A stretch of 64,000 nt of DNA from Gentiana macrophylla (Eukaryota; Streptophyta; Magnoliopsida; Gentianales; Gentianaceae), in NCBI GenBank assembly GCA_026214975.1, contig CM047808.1, positions 64,196,583-64,260,582 on the forward strand, read 5' to 3'. The notes under the pieces were generated by a model that did no database searches, had not been told where the DNA came from, and saw only the letters and a list, made by a program, of their open reading frames with translations. This document shows, one piece after another, positions 8,089 through 18,279 of the stretch. Each line of letters begins with the position of its first letter. The stretch's first letter is position 1. The translations under genes were made by a program, and so were the position numbers.

Positions 8089-10990
8089 TCAACAAATTAC
8101 AAACAGACTAAGTCTTTTCTTTTGATAAATCCTGGCTTCTCCTTTTGCTTCTACTGTCTTTTCCTCTTCCCCCTTATTGAAATCATCAATAAAACGGTGC
8201 AGCAGACTCAGAACATCCTCCTGTGTAGCTACTAGATTGTTTAGTTGCTCTTTCATTATCTTTGTTCTTGTATCAACTGATGTAATCCGGCCTTCAATAG
8301 TTTGTTTTAGTAGATTGACTCTTTCAAGTGCAACAGGGGTTGATGTCCCAGCCATCTTATCAACTTTCTTGTGCAATAAGGAGATTTCCTCATAAATATA
8401 CTTATCTCTTTTTGCATAATTTAACTTGGCTGGAGTGATTTCTTTAAGCATATCACACTAGTGAACTGTAAATGAGTGACATTAGATGACAGTTTCAGTA
8501 GTTCTCCCTCTATTCTCCACAAATTTGACAAGATTCTCAAATCTTTGTGACTTGTCATCATCTGATTTCTAAGTTGATTGACAAGATTTTCATGGATTGG
8601 GTCTTCAGGTGGTAACTCAAACTCCACATCACTGTCACCATAATCCAACAACTGCTCATCAGATTGTTCTTCAGCAACTTGCTTATCAGTTTCAGCAGGA
8701 GCAACATCCTCAGCAGGCTTCATGCTAGTGACAAGGGATTCCTCCAATCACATCAAAAGTTCCAACCTTTTTCAATCAGTCTGATCCTCAATGAATTGAA
8801 CCACTAGTTTTGATCTGTGTTCAGTTGATGTCTGAATCTCAGCAGATTGAACCTCTACTTCATTATCCTCCATAGGAAAAACATTCAAATTTTCTTCCAA
8901 GACACCTCTAACCTTAGCAATTTCATTCAAAGCTTTAGCAGCCTTTCCTAGGGTTTCATCAGTGTTGATACAGTCTTAAAATTGAGTAGATTCCTTAGAT
9001 ATGACATCAGTCTGCTCATCCATGTTATCCTTAGCAGTATCCTTCAAAATAGCTTCTTTAAGAATTGTTGCTGCATTAATATGTGTTTCCAAGTCTTCAG
9101 CAAATAAGATCAATAATTCTTCTTCTAGATCAGCAGTCTGTTGACCCTCAGCAGACTTCCCGTCTTCAGAAGGATACTCTTTGTCTTTCTCAGCAAATCC
9201 ATGTTCAGTAGGTTCAGTGGGCTTCTTCACAATACCACTGGATTCACCTGGATGTATAGGATGATCATCATTTGAATCAGAGGATAATGAATCATCATTA
9301 TCACCATAGGGTTTGAATTTGGGATCCTTGAACATGATCTTTCCTTTCTTTCTGCCTTCTTCAATGATTTCCAGCAGTCTCATTTGTAATTCAGAAGTAT
9401 CAATAAGTCCTAAAAAGTTGTCCACCCCAAAAGATCCAAAAATCCATTCTTCAAAACCTGCCATAGGGTCTGCTGCAGGCTTTTCTTCTTGTAAATCCAA
9501 ACATCCACTGAAGGTATTGTGAAATTTTCTTGATGTCTGGATTCTCCTTAGGGTTTTTAGTCCTCATTGCACATGGCATAGTAGGCTTCCTTGCAGAAGG
9601 TTCTTCAACTTGTTGTCTCCCAAAGGTCTCAACTAAATGAGATAGGGTTTATTCAGTAGATACAATGAAGTCAGTAGACTCTTCAACAGTTACATTTGTC
9701 TTCACTATCTCTAGTTGTTGCACACTTGCATCCCCCTGAGTTGTTTGCTTCTTAGCAAGGGTCTCATCCACCTTTCCTTACCCTGAGTTTTTGCAGTCTT
9801 AGTAGGGTCTTCTACCACTTCAGTAGCCTCCACTGTAGGCTCTAAAACTTTTTCCACTTCTCTTTTTTCTCCAGAATCCTCAACTCCTTCCTTTTGCCAC
9901 GTTTACCCTTCTTTTTCGCTACTTGTTTTGCTTTTTTGGAGGGTCTATTTTGGGATTTAAACATAGATTTTTCTAGTGTCTCCTCACTAGTGGCCTTCCT
10001 CTTTTTGGATGCCTCTCTGACCTGTTCACTATATAATTGTGCAACAGTTTTCTTTACAGGTTCAGCTGGGGCAGTAGATTCATCAACAACACTAACCTCA
10101 GCAGACTTGGCAGTGTCTGATGGTTGCCATATCCTTTTTGGCTTAAGGACATCAATAATCTTCCTTGTATCAACAGCTTTTCTTTTTTCAGTTGTGGTTC
10201 TTGATTTAGTAGCTTCAACATCATCTGTCTGTTTGGTTCTCATCTCCTGGCTCTTGTCACTTTCTATAGTTTGAACCTCTTCATCATCATCAAAGCCAGG
10301 AATTGGAGTGTTGATCTCTGTCTTTTACCTTACCTTGTTAATTTTTGAAGGGGCAACATCAGCAATCTTCAAAAGATTCAGCAGCCTCTGAATCAGCAAG
10401 CCTAAAGGTTTAACCTTGATGAAGAATCTTGAACCAATATAACAAACATGTTTGTTTTCTTTTATTCTCTTTTTGATGGTTTCTTTTTCTTCAGTCATGA
10501 CTTTCTTTAAGTAATGCACAAAGAAACCAGCCCAATCAAACTCCATGCTTCTAGATATGATAATCATCAGGTCAATCTTGGGTCCTGATAGAGTATCATA
10601 GATGCCAACCAATCCTAAAATATTCCTTGCTATATACTCACTACGCAGATTGTACTCAAGAGAAATATATTTAACATTGATACCCAATGTAACTGGTATC
10701 TCCGGATTTGTCCTTATTGATTCCATAAATGCAAACCTTGCCAAATCCATACTTTTTGGATTTGTGGGTGCTCCATTTCCTTCAACAAATTCAAAAACCT
10801 CTCTCAGCAGGTTTGAGGAAATAGAAATCTCCTAAGGCATTTACTGTCATTGTAAACTCCTCTATGTTTGATCTTATTATCACATTCTTCCAAAAATCAC
10901 AGACATTTTTGTATGAAATCTAGGGTAGCCTTATATTGAGTACGTTTTCCAGGCCTTCATACCTTCTTATCTGTCTTCCCAGATTTATTG
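8089..10990 (-). pseudogene. ORF3 (extra, env-position gene) of Sirevirus-like element B
   Basis: Read on the minus strand from 10990 to 8089 in several frames. Order of regions: N-terminal part (10990-10325) with LSGPKID, an FDW, and LLIQRLLNLLKIA, alignable with element A; a Lys/Arg-rich basic region (10243-9842) including KKAKQVAKKKGKRGKRK; Glu/Asp-rich acidic regions (9500-8976 and 8747-8421); and a C-terminal coiled-coil-like part (8451-8089). Stops and frameshifts separate the blocks, so it is not translatable as one protein now. No signal peptide or transmembrane helix was seen. It follows the protease fragment directly, with integrase and RT absent. Function is unknown. Confidence 0.7.
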
Positions 10991-11230
10991 CCATTTCTGT
11001 TCCATTTGCATCTGTAACAAAACCTATAACACGTTGGTTAATCCATTATTCATTAAGGTGCCATATCCTCTTGTGTATCCAAGTGTATCCTTGTTTCCTA
11101 AGTTGACTTTTGGTCCATCTCTTGCCACAAAATTCATCAAACAGTGTTTACTCCTGGTCATATGTCTGGAACATCCACTGTCAAAGTACCAGACACCCTA
11201 CAAAACAAATTTAATGTGTTTTAGGTACCC
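10991..11230 (-). pseudogene. Copia protease fragment of Sirevirus-like element B
   Basis: On the minus strand the sequence reads GVWYFDSGCSRHMT at about 11205-11155. This is the conserved copia aspartic protease active site (DSG, then CSRHMT). About 50 further codons follow (LGYTRGYGTL at about 11075-11045), and the frame then breaks. The catalytic DSG triad is intact, but the domain is cut short and passes directly into ORF3, so integrase, RT and RNase H have been lost. Upstream, GPNQAWVP marks the end of gag. Confidence 0.8.
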
Positions 11231-13394
11231 AAGCCTGGTTGGGTCCATGGTGGTCAATGGTAAGCACAACCATTGGCAAATTTCTGTAAGGTCTTATTTG
11301 AAAAGTGCTGCACTTTCTTTCATATATGTATGCCACAATACCATAGAATATAGTGTTTGATTGTGTAGCACTCATATATGGTTTCAGGACATTTGGTACA
11401 TTGTACTGTGCAAAGTAATCTATGTTGTTAAAATCATAGGTATAACCATAAGATTGATGTCTGTTAGGAACATCCCTGTATTGTGGTCTCTGTTGAGGTC
11501 TCTATTGAGTCCTCTGGTGATGTCTCTGCTGAATCCTCTACTGACTCCACTGCTGAGGTCTGGCCCTAGCATTATGGTTAAATCTATTACTTCTAGTAGC
11601 AGGGACATGAATGTCCCAATCTTCATCAGCATGGAACAATATGACTTTTCACTGAGATAAGTATCCCTTGAATGATTGACATTCTTAGGTTTGACATTAT
11701 TATTGTTGGGATATTTCTGGATCTCGGCTGATCTAGGATTAGCCTGATGTGGTCCAGCATACCTTCCAGCAGAACTGTTGTCAGCAGGTCTAACAGGTGC
11801 AACATACCAACCTTTAGAATTACCCTTCTTGTTAGGTACTGCTGACCCTTTGGACTTCTGATTTTTCTTCCTTGAAGCATTATTAGTAGGCTTTACTGCT
11901 TCAAAAGCCTTATGGGGTATTGGGTCTTGTGCAGCTACAAACTTAGGACCAATTCTAGTATTAGGTTCAGCAGCCTTACTGGATCCATCCTTAGAAGGTT
12001 GTTGAGTGTCAAATCCAAGGCATGTTATGTCACCATATGGATTTCGAGATTTGAATGCAGTTGTGGGACTTGATTGTGTCACAGATTCAGTTGCTACTGC
12101 AGGTGTCGCAGACTTATGCTGATTCTGTTCATAATCCTTTTCCTTGCCTTTGAGAATTCTTAATTCAGCATGCAATCTTTGACTTTTTCCTTGATGTGTT
12201 TCTCTTTCAGCCTTCACAATCTCACAACCCGATTGTATTATCCTTAGTTGATTAAGGAGGGCATCTGGAGGCTCTTCCATGTTAGTAATTTTTGGATTGG
12301 AACCACCAGTTGACTCACATTCACTTTCAGGTGTTATTAAATACATAATTGTATACTTCCTCAGTTTCATCTATATGGGCCATGAAAGACGTCTCATCCA
12401 TATGTTCTATGAGAGCAGTGCCATCTGATTCATTTCCTTTTTTCAGATTCCACTTAATAGCCAGATTCATCATCAGCAACCAATGTTTTTCTACCAGTTC
12501 TCCTCTGCTGACCCATGTTCTTCAGCAGGTCTGGACAGTCAGGTCTGAAATGTCCAGGCTTCTTGCAACTAAAGCATAGACAGTTAGGATCCTTCTTATT
12601 TTTTAACTCAGGACAATCAGGTTTAAAGTGTCATTGTTTCTTGCAGTTGAAGCACAGAAGGTCATGATCCTTCTTTGATTCTTCCTTTCTCTCACTTGTT
12701 TTCTTGCCATGGTTCTTTGGAGATGCTCTTACAGATTTCCGCATTCTTATCCTCTTGGTCATCAATGCAAGCTGCTCTTGCTTTATCCAGTTCATCATCA
12801 TGAGCAGTTGAAGATTCTTCTTTATGCGTTGCAGGCTGTGTTGTGGTCTTTGTAACTTCTTTCTAAGCACTTGCAATGAGATCCTTGCTGAATTCATAAG
12901 GTTTGAGATCTAAAAACAACTTGAATGTATCATCTTCATGAAGTCTTATGGACTCTTCCATTGCGATAACCTTCACCTCCCAGACTTCTTTTGCTGGTAA
13001 GGCTTTAAGAATCCTTGTGTTGATCTCATCTATTGTAAAAACAACATTCAGCAATGTGAGTTCATCCAGAATTGTATTGAACCTTGATTCCATTTGTTCA
13101 ATGGTCTCATTTCATTTCATCTTGAACTCCTGAAACTTTTGCTTGGCCACACTGATTTTGTTCTTTTTAATTGCATTAGTGCCTTCATGGATGAGTTGAA
13201 GTCTCTCCCGTAGTTCTTTGGTAGTTTTGCAGTCACTCACTTTTTGCCTTAGGAATAGTTTGATTCTGACCATCCACAGTTATGACTTTGGTGATCTCAA
13301 GTGGTCCATCAATTAGCACATCCATCATCTCATCTATGTCTGTGTATGTGCTAGGCTTGTCCGTGTCTAGTGGTCTAAGTAAGAGAGTAGGAGT
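11231..13394 (-). pseudogene. Sirevirus-like gag of element B, decayed
   Basis: Minus-strand copia gag (UBN2-type) in pieces. The segment 13093-12863 has ILDELTLLNVVFTIDEINTRILKALP, typical of copia Gag. A knuckle-like start CFNCKK lies at about 12650-12635. A 316-codon open frame at 12370-11420 holds a Lys/Asn-rich C-terminal region, followed by an Arg/Gln-rich repeat around 11580-11480. Several stops and frameshifts interrupt it. Its N-terminal end is cut at 13394 by a gypsy LTR. The gag starts of elements A and B cannot be compared because of this cut. Confidence 0.75.
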
Positions 13395-14353
13395 TGTGAG
13401 GGAGCTTCCTTAAAAATACTTAGATGGCTAGTTAATAATTAATAAGAAACGTTTTAGTGTAGTTAAAACAATAAACATCACGTCATTCTTGGTAAGACAC
13501 TTGTCTATATGACGATGTGTGGGTGTTCTGAAAGTGGATAGCTCCGTAAGTCAACCAGAATAGACTTCAGACATGGACGGACTTCACCGAACGTGTGCAC
13601 TATCGGAGTCTACTAGAATAGACTTCCGTGGTTATTGGCGTGATCCACCAATATGTTGCACCTACTCCGTGGTGAGTTACACCATGCGTAGTGCCCTTGA
13701 ATACTGATGTAACAAAGATAAGTCAAGTTAGAAACCAATAGTCCCAACATGTTGATGGGAATGAAGTGAACCTTAGAGTGTGTCGGTCACATAAAGATAA
13801 TTTAATTAATTATATGGACCTTTTAGTAGTAAAGTTTAATTATTCATTAGCTTCTCACTCTTGCTAAGTACCTATGTACTTACCTTCTTTGCATGTTTCT
13901 TTTGTATGCATTGTGGGGTGAGAAGATGTAACATGTTGTCCATGAGTTAGATGACGAGGACATGTGATGAAGATGATGCTATGACGATGCGTCCAAATTC
14001 CCTTATTTCTTGTTGCACTAGACCTTGTTGCTCTTCATTCTTTAGACATATGTTGTTCTTTTATTTCTAGAATTTCGTAGGAAAGTTTTTATTTCTTTTA
14101 ATACAAGTTTGTTTGGGACATCATACTTTGCTTTGGTTTTCCGTTGATGTTAGGGTACCTTTCTATCCTTAGTATGTTGAGCTCTATTCATAGTAGCATT
14201 TATGGTGTTTGCTGAGTCTTTTTAGCTTCCATTTTGCTAAACTCGATACGACGTAGTAGAGGCTTGTGTGTAATATAGCATTTATTTAATATTATACGTG
14301 CCAAGCATTTCGTTTCCGGATAAGGACTCGGTATCCGGGAGCAGGGCGTTACA
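13395..14353 (-). repeat. Gypsy 3' LTR (minus orientation), inserted in Sirevirus B gag
   Basis: On the minus strand the LTR starts TGTAACGCCCTGCTCC at 14353 and ends CCTCACA at 13395, giving 959 bp with TG...CA ends. Immediately before it on that strand is a purine tract AAATGGGGA (14354-14362), so it is a 3' LTR. Gag coding of Sirevirus B resumes directly at 13394. The rest of this gypsy element is not recognisable beyond about 14400. Confidence 0.7.
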
Positions 14354-14399
14354 TCCCCATTTGTTTTTATTATTAATAAATGGCATAACCAAGTTATCA

Positions 14400-14735
14400 A
14401 ATTTTATTATTTGCTTCTATTCATTTAAATATCCACGCATATTGGGTTAAGTTTTTATTTTCATCAAATAAAATCCATTTGGGCTTATTATAGTGAAGTT
14501 AGGCCTACTAGGAAATAGAGTGGCGAAAATTACTATGTATTTTATCCCACATTACTTAGGAGTGTCATTTAATTTGTAGCCTATATAAAGGCCTTCTATG
14601 TACGATAATACAACAACAATTATGAAAATCATTATTATTATATTGAGAGAAGTTTCCCTTGGTTAAGTTGTTAGACTTAAAAATCATTTGCGAGTGAGTT
14701 TTCTCTTCGTCGTAGAGAAAACACCCTTAAGAAAT
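14400..14735 (+). repeat. Gypsy LTR fragment related to 45690-46000
   Basis: It shares with 45690-46000 the blocks TCCCACAT..CTTAGGAG, TTTGTAGCCTATATA, TTGCGAGTGAGT and CGTCGTAGAG followed by ACACCCTTAA. These include a TATA-like CTATATAAAGG at about 14581-14591. Both look like LTR promoter-to-U5 segments of one gypsy family. Confidence 0.65.
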
Positions 14736-15140
14736 GCATCACGGTGTCTCTGCATCGCGGTGTCTCTGTATCGGTGGTGGTCACTGCATCACGGTGTCTC
14801 TGCATCGCGGGGTCACTTCATCGGTCTCACTTCATCGCGGTGTCTCTGCATCGGGGTGGTAAATGCGTCGTGCGTCGCGTTGGTCAATGCAACATGACGG
14901 TGGTAAATGCATCGGGGTGGTCACTGCATCGTGGTGGTCAATGCATCACGGTGGTCAATGCGTCGTTCGTCATCGTGCGTCGTTCGTCGCGGTGGTCGAT
15001 GCATCAGGATGGTCATTGCATCGCGGTGGTCAATGCGGTGGTCAATGTATCGGGGTGGTCAATTCGCCGCGGTGGTCATTGAATCGCGATGGTCAATGTG
15101 TCGGGAGTGGTCATTGTATCGTGATGGTCATACATCGGTT
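14736..15140 (+). repeat. Degenerate 16-18 bp minisatellite, consensus near GCATCGCGGTGGTCAAT
   Basis: About two dozen imperfect units of GCATCGCGGTGGTCA(A/C)T type, grading from a GTGTCTCTGCATCGCG variant on the left to a GGTGGTCAATGCATCG variant on the right. It begins exactly where the neighbouring LTR fragment's recognisable sequence stops. It is much more GC-rich than its surroundings. Overlapping frames across it (14688-15206) are by-products of the repeat, not genes. Confidence 0.85.
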
Positions 15141-15436
15141 AAAATTATTAAAAAGAAAAATAAAAATAAAAAAGAAAACCTGAACAGCGCAAGGAAAAAA
15201 ATTTAAAAAAAAAACCTGAACCGCGCCTTTTTTGTAAAAAATAATAATTCAAAAAAACATTACCAAATGCGGCAGTTTTTATTTTTTTATTTCCTTTTTA
15301 TTTTGTTTTTTCTTCATTAAGGATATTTGAGCCTATCTATCTAATTTGTGTCCTTATAACCAAATAAGATTCTTTGGTGTCCTATTTGCTCAATTAAGTC
15401 TATTGTGTCCTTTTGGACCCTCGCCCCTAATTAGTA
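15141..15436. other. AT-rich non-coding DNA
   Basis: Poly-A/T rich, with two short CCTGAAC(A/C)GCGC words and GTGTCCTATTT-like words that also occur near 4395-4520. No gene is visible. Confidence 0.5.
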
Positions 15437-15709
15437 CTACCTCCGTCCTAAAATATAAGTCTTTTTAGTTTTTTTGTTTTGTCCTATAATGTAAGTCCAT
15501 TTAAATAACCAAAAAAGCATTTATTATATTTTTCTATTTTTACCCCATATTTATTATCTATTCACCCACTTTTTTCTACTTTACATTAATAATAGTCAAA
15601 TGTTATTTTAGACTTTTCCATCAAAATTAATGACACATAACCAATTTAACCAACTTTCTTAATCTGTCTGAAATACACTAAAAGGACTTACATTTTGGGA
15701 CGGAGGTTG
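15437..15709. mobile_element. Stowaway-like MITE, 273 bp
   Basis: It starts CTACCTCCGTCCTAAAATATAAG and ends CTTACATTTTGGGACGGAGGTTG, imperfect inverted repeats of the plant Stowaway type. It is flanked by TA at 15435-15436 and 15710-15711, the target duplication of Tc1/mariner transposases. The interior is AT-rich and non-coding. Confidence 0.85.
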
Positions 15710-16046
15710 TACTAGGTAACAGTTAGGAAAAGTCTAATACCAACTACCTGCAGAACAAAAGAAATGCAAAATAGGAAAAATGTAAATACTGAATTGATAA
15801 TTGATTTATTTTAACAGATAAACGTTACTTTTAAGGGCTGATTGAGCCGATTGATTGCTGATTTTTTGTTTCCTTCTTTAGAAATACTATTCCTATGAAT
15901 TTATGTACTCCTTCAATCCTGTACCTCATTCAAATATGATAAAGCAATTTTTTTTTTAATATAATTTTTAAAGACATTTAACACTATACAAGTTATTCTC
16001 TGCGCTCTTTATTATGATGCAATAGATTGGTTAAATTTTTTTTTTT

Positions 16047-16326
16047 CCCCTCTTTGTCTGATGTAGTATCATTTTTGAAGTAGCATTTCTTTTGTCCTTT
16101 TTACTTTGCCCTTATTTATTATTATGTGCGAGATTAAAAATAATGCTGCGTAAATTGTTTCGGATAAATCGATACCGAGGGAGAAATTTTTTTTTTTCTC
16201 TTTGTCTGATGTAGTATCATTTTTAGAAATTCTTTAGTCATTTCATTGTTGAGATCAATATTAACTCACTTTATTAAAATTTGTGATTCTGACAATTGCT
16301 TCGGATAAATCGATACCGAGGGAGAA
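16047..16326. repeat. Tandem duplication with ~145-bp period
   Basis: CTCTTTGTCTGATGTAGTATC occurs near 16050 and again near 16198, and CGGATAAATCGATACCGAGG near 16161 and 16303. Two adjacent copies therefore diverge mainly in their middle parts. No function is evident. Confidence 0.75.
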
Positions 16327-16569
16327 TTATTTTAGGTTGGGTATGTTGCTCATAGAATCTAGTCCTTCGATTTCCGTTATGGCTATTCATTGGGTTGATT
16401 TTAAGGGAATTGTGCATTGTTGATTATAGCTCCATTTTATGATCTTGCAATGCTGTTTGTGCTCTGTGTTTGTGGGGTGTATGTGTTCAATTTTGTGTTT
16501 CATAATTCTTTCATCCATTTCTTCTATTTTTCTTTTGGAATTTGATTTCTTTGTCCTAATGAACTGCAT

Positions 16570-16571
<2 letters not shown>

Positions 16572-16615
<44 letters not shown>
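16572..16615. repeat. (AT)n microsatellite
   Basis: Uninterrupted AT dinucleotide run of about 22 units. Confidence 0.95.
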
Positions 16616-16618
<3 letters not shown>

Positions 16619-16692
16619 CTATCTTCCATTTACAAGTATACATGTGGGAGTTAAAAGTGAAATTCTGATCATACTTTGATTTTTCTTTACAG

Positions 16693-16818
16693 CGCTTACC
16701 CCATGACATTAAGGACCAAACAAGTTCCTTGAATTCTCAATATTTCAAGGTGAAAAAATTCATTCCCCTTTTGTACAAATGTCTGCCATTTGCGGATTTG
16801 CATCACTGGCTCGAGTAA
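16693..16818 (+). pseudogene. Possible terminal exon of an unidentified gene
   Basis: After a strong acceptor (TTTTTCTTTACAG at 16680-16692) there are 41 open codons and a TAA. The peptide is RLPHDIKDQTSSLN, then SQYFKVKKFIPLLYKC and LPFADLHHWLE, with balanced protein-like composition unlike the surrounding AT-rich DNA. An internal AAG-GTGAAA could also be a donor. I do not recognise the family. It may be a relic of a host gene or chance. Confidence 0.3.
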
Positions 16819-17205
16819 TCTTTGCGCACTGTTTGATTATAGCTGTATATCTTTAGGGTATTTTTCATGTTCAAGATGTTAACTGTGTCCTCTATTTACC
16901 TTTTGAAATCCATATGGCCTACTGTGGTTTAACTGGCAGTGGATCAGGTTGATGATCTTGAACAGTTTAGAACACGTGCAGAGACATATATACTGTAAAC
17001 AGAATTTCCCGACATTCTTACAGTAAATTCAAATGTTCGACGCATATACACACACAGACACATGCATGTGGGGAGCATTGGTTGCATACCTGTATACAGT
17101 ATACATAGAAAATTTCCTGACATTTTTACAGTGACTATCATGTCGATAATTAACCTTCCCCTTGATGAAACTATGCATTGGCCTGCGTGATTTTCCTACT
17201 TTCAG

Positions 17206-17331
17206 CATGGACGTCCATTTGTTGAATGGTGCCACGAGATTGATGGAAAAGTGTGATTTCCCAACTTATTTTTTTGCAGGTTATATAAAGTGTAGTTGCA
17301 ATAATTATAGAGAAAACAAGATGCGTCTTTT
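17206..17331 (+). pseudogene. Possible exon pair of an unidentified gene
   Basis: Acceptor CTACTTTCAG is followed by 15 codons reading HGRPFVEWCHEIDGK and a GTGTGA donor at 17251. A second acceptor TTTTTTTGCAG is followed at 17280 by open codons GYIKCSCNNYRENK. Splicing would keep the frame (phase 0). The family is not recognised. Both exons are short, so this is weak evidence, but it lies on the same strand as the candidate exon at 16693. Confidence 0.25.
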
Positions 17332-17513
17332 TGGCTGGTGGTGTGATTTTGCAGTACAATTTTTTTCTTTTTCTTTTTGACGGGATTATACGGTAGACAA
17401 TGTTGTTGATTTCAATTTTTAGTTTAGTTTTTGATAAATTGCTTAATTCAACGAGGCTTGCATTTCTATCTACGAGAGATTACTATTGTCAGTTTGTTGT
17501 AAAATTGTTATGG

Positions 17514-17551
17514 AGTGGTGGTGGTGGTGGTGGTGGTGGGGGTGGGGGTGG
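17514..17551. repeat. (GGT)n / GGGGGT microsatellite
   Basis: Run of GGT units passing into GGGGGT units. The poly-Gly reading is a by-product. Confidence 0.9.
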
Positions 17552-17639
17552 TTTCCTTGTACAATTGATGCAGCAAGTGTTGGTAGATACATTCATGATA
17601 CAACGATGCCTTGCGCATCATTTTTAGTGTTGGTGTTTT

Positions 17640-18279
17640 ATAATTGACTAGTGGATGCACCCGTGCGATGCACGGGGCCCACGTGTTTGTATTCTATTTG
17701 AATATTTGTTGTGTTGTGTGTAATATTGGAGCGGAAGATGTTCCAAGAATGCGTCAATGCATAATAGTGAAACGAAGCCTTTTTTATATTGCAGAGCCAA
17801 TGAAAAAGGTAGACGAAGTATTTATGCAAAAGTTGGGAAAACATAACATAACAAAATTGAAGATTGCCCAACACAACCTTCTCATATTGGGGGAAAAAAG
17901 AGGCAGACAAACCGTTTACACAAAAGTTGGCAACACATAACATGACAAAATTCAAAATTACCCAACACGGACCATAACTTCCAAAAGAAATACGTGCGCT
18001 TGCTTCTCCTCTGGAATGTACGGTTGCTTCCTCCCTGAAGGTATGCCGTAAAGTACGTTGCATGTGTCGGGGGAGCTACCGCTGATCCTTGAGTAGAGTG
18101 ATTCTGCAAGTGATGCATCAGTGCACGCACCATCCCGCCTAGAATCTCATTTTGCTACTTTCAATGACCAGCTCTCTGAACCTCTCATTTTCATTTTTCT
18201 GTTCATCTGACGTTTCTCTTCTCTGAGGTTTGCGACTAAAGCAATCTTTGCAGAGTCTCTTGCTTTCAGCTGCCGTATT
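17640..18279. other. Non-coding DNA with a hairpin and an ~85-bp duplication
   Basis: CCCGTGCGATGCACGGG at 17660-17676 is a 7-bp stem with a 3-base loop. Two imperfect copies of a block containing AAAAGTTGG, ACATAACAT and ACAAAATT lie at about 17803-17880 and 17896-17972. Open frames on both strands here lack any recognisable domain. Confidence 0.5.

Noticed and set aside
14688..15206. Overlapping frames with repeated ASRWSM / HRGGQ peptides
   Set aside because: Three frames are open at once because the DNA is a minisatellite without TAA/TAG words. There is no start context or homology.
17660..17676. CCCGTGCGATGCACGGG hairpin as a Helitron 3' end
   Set aside because: No CTRR end follows the hairpin at the right spacing and no matching TC start was found.
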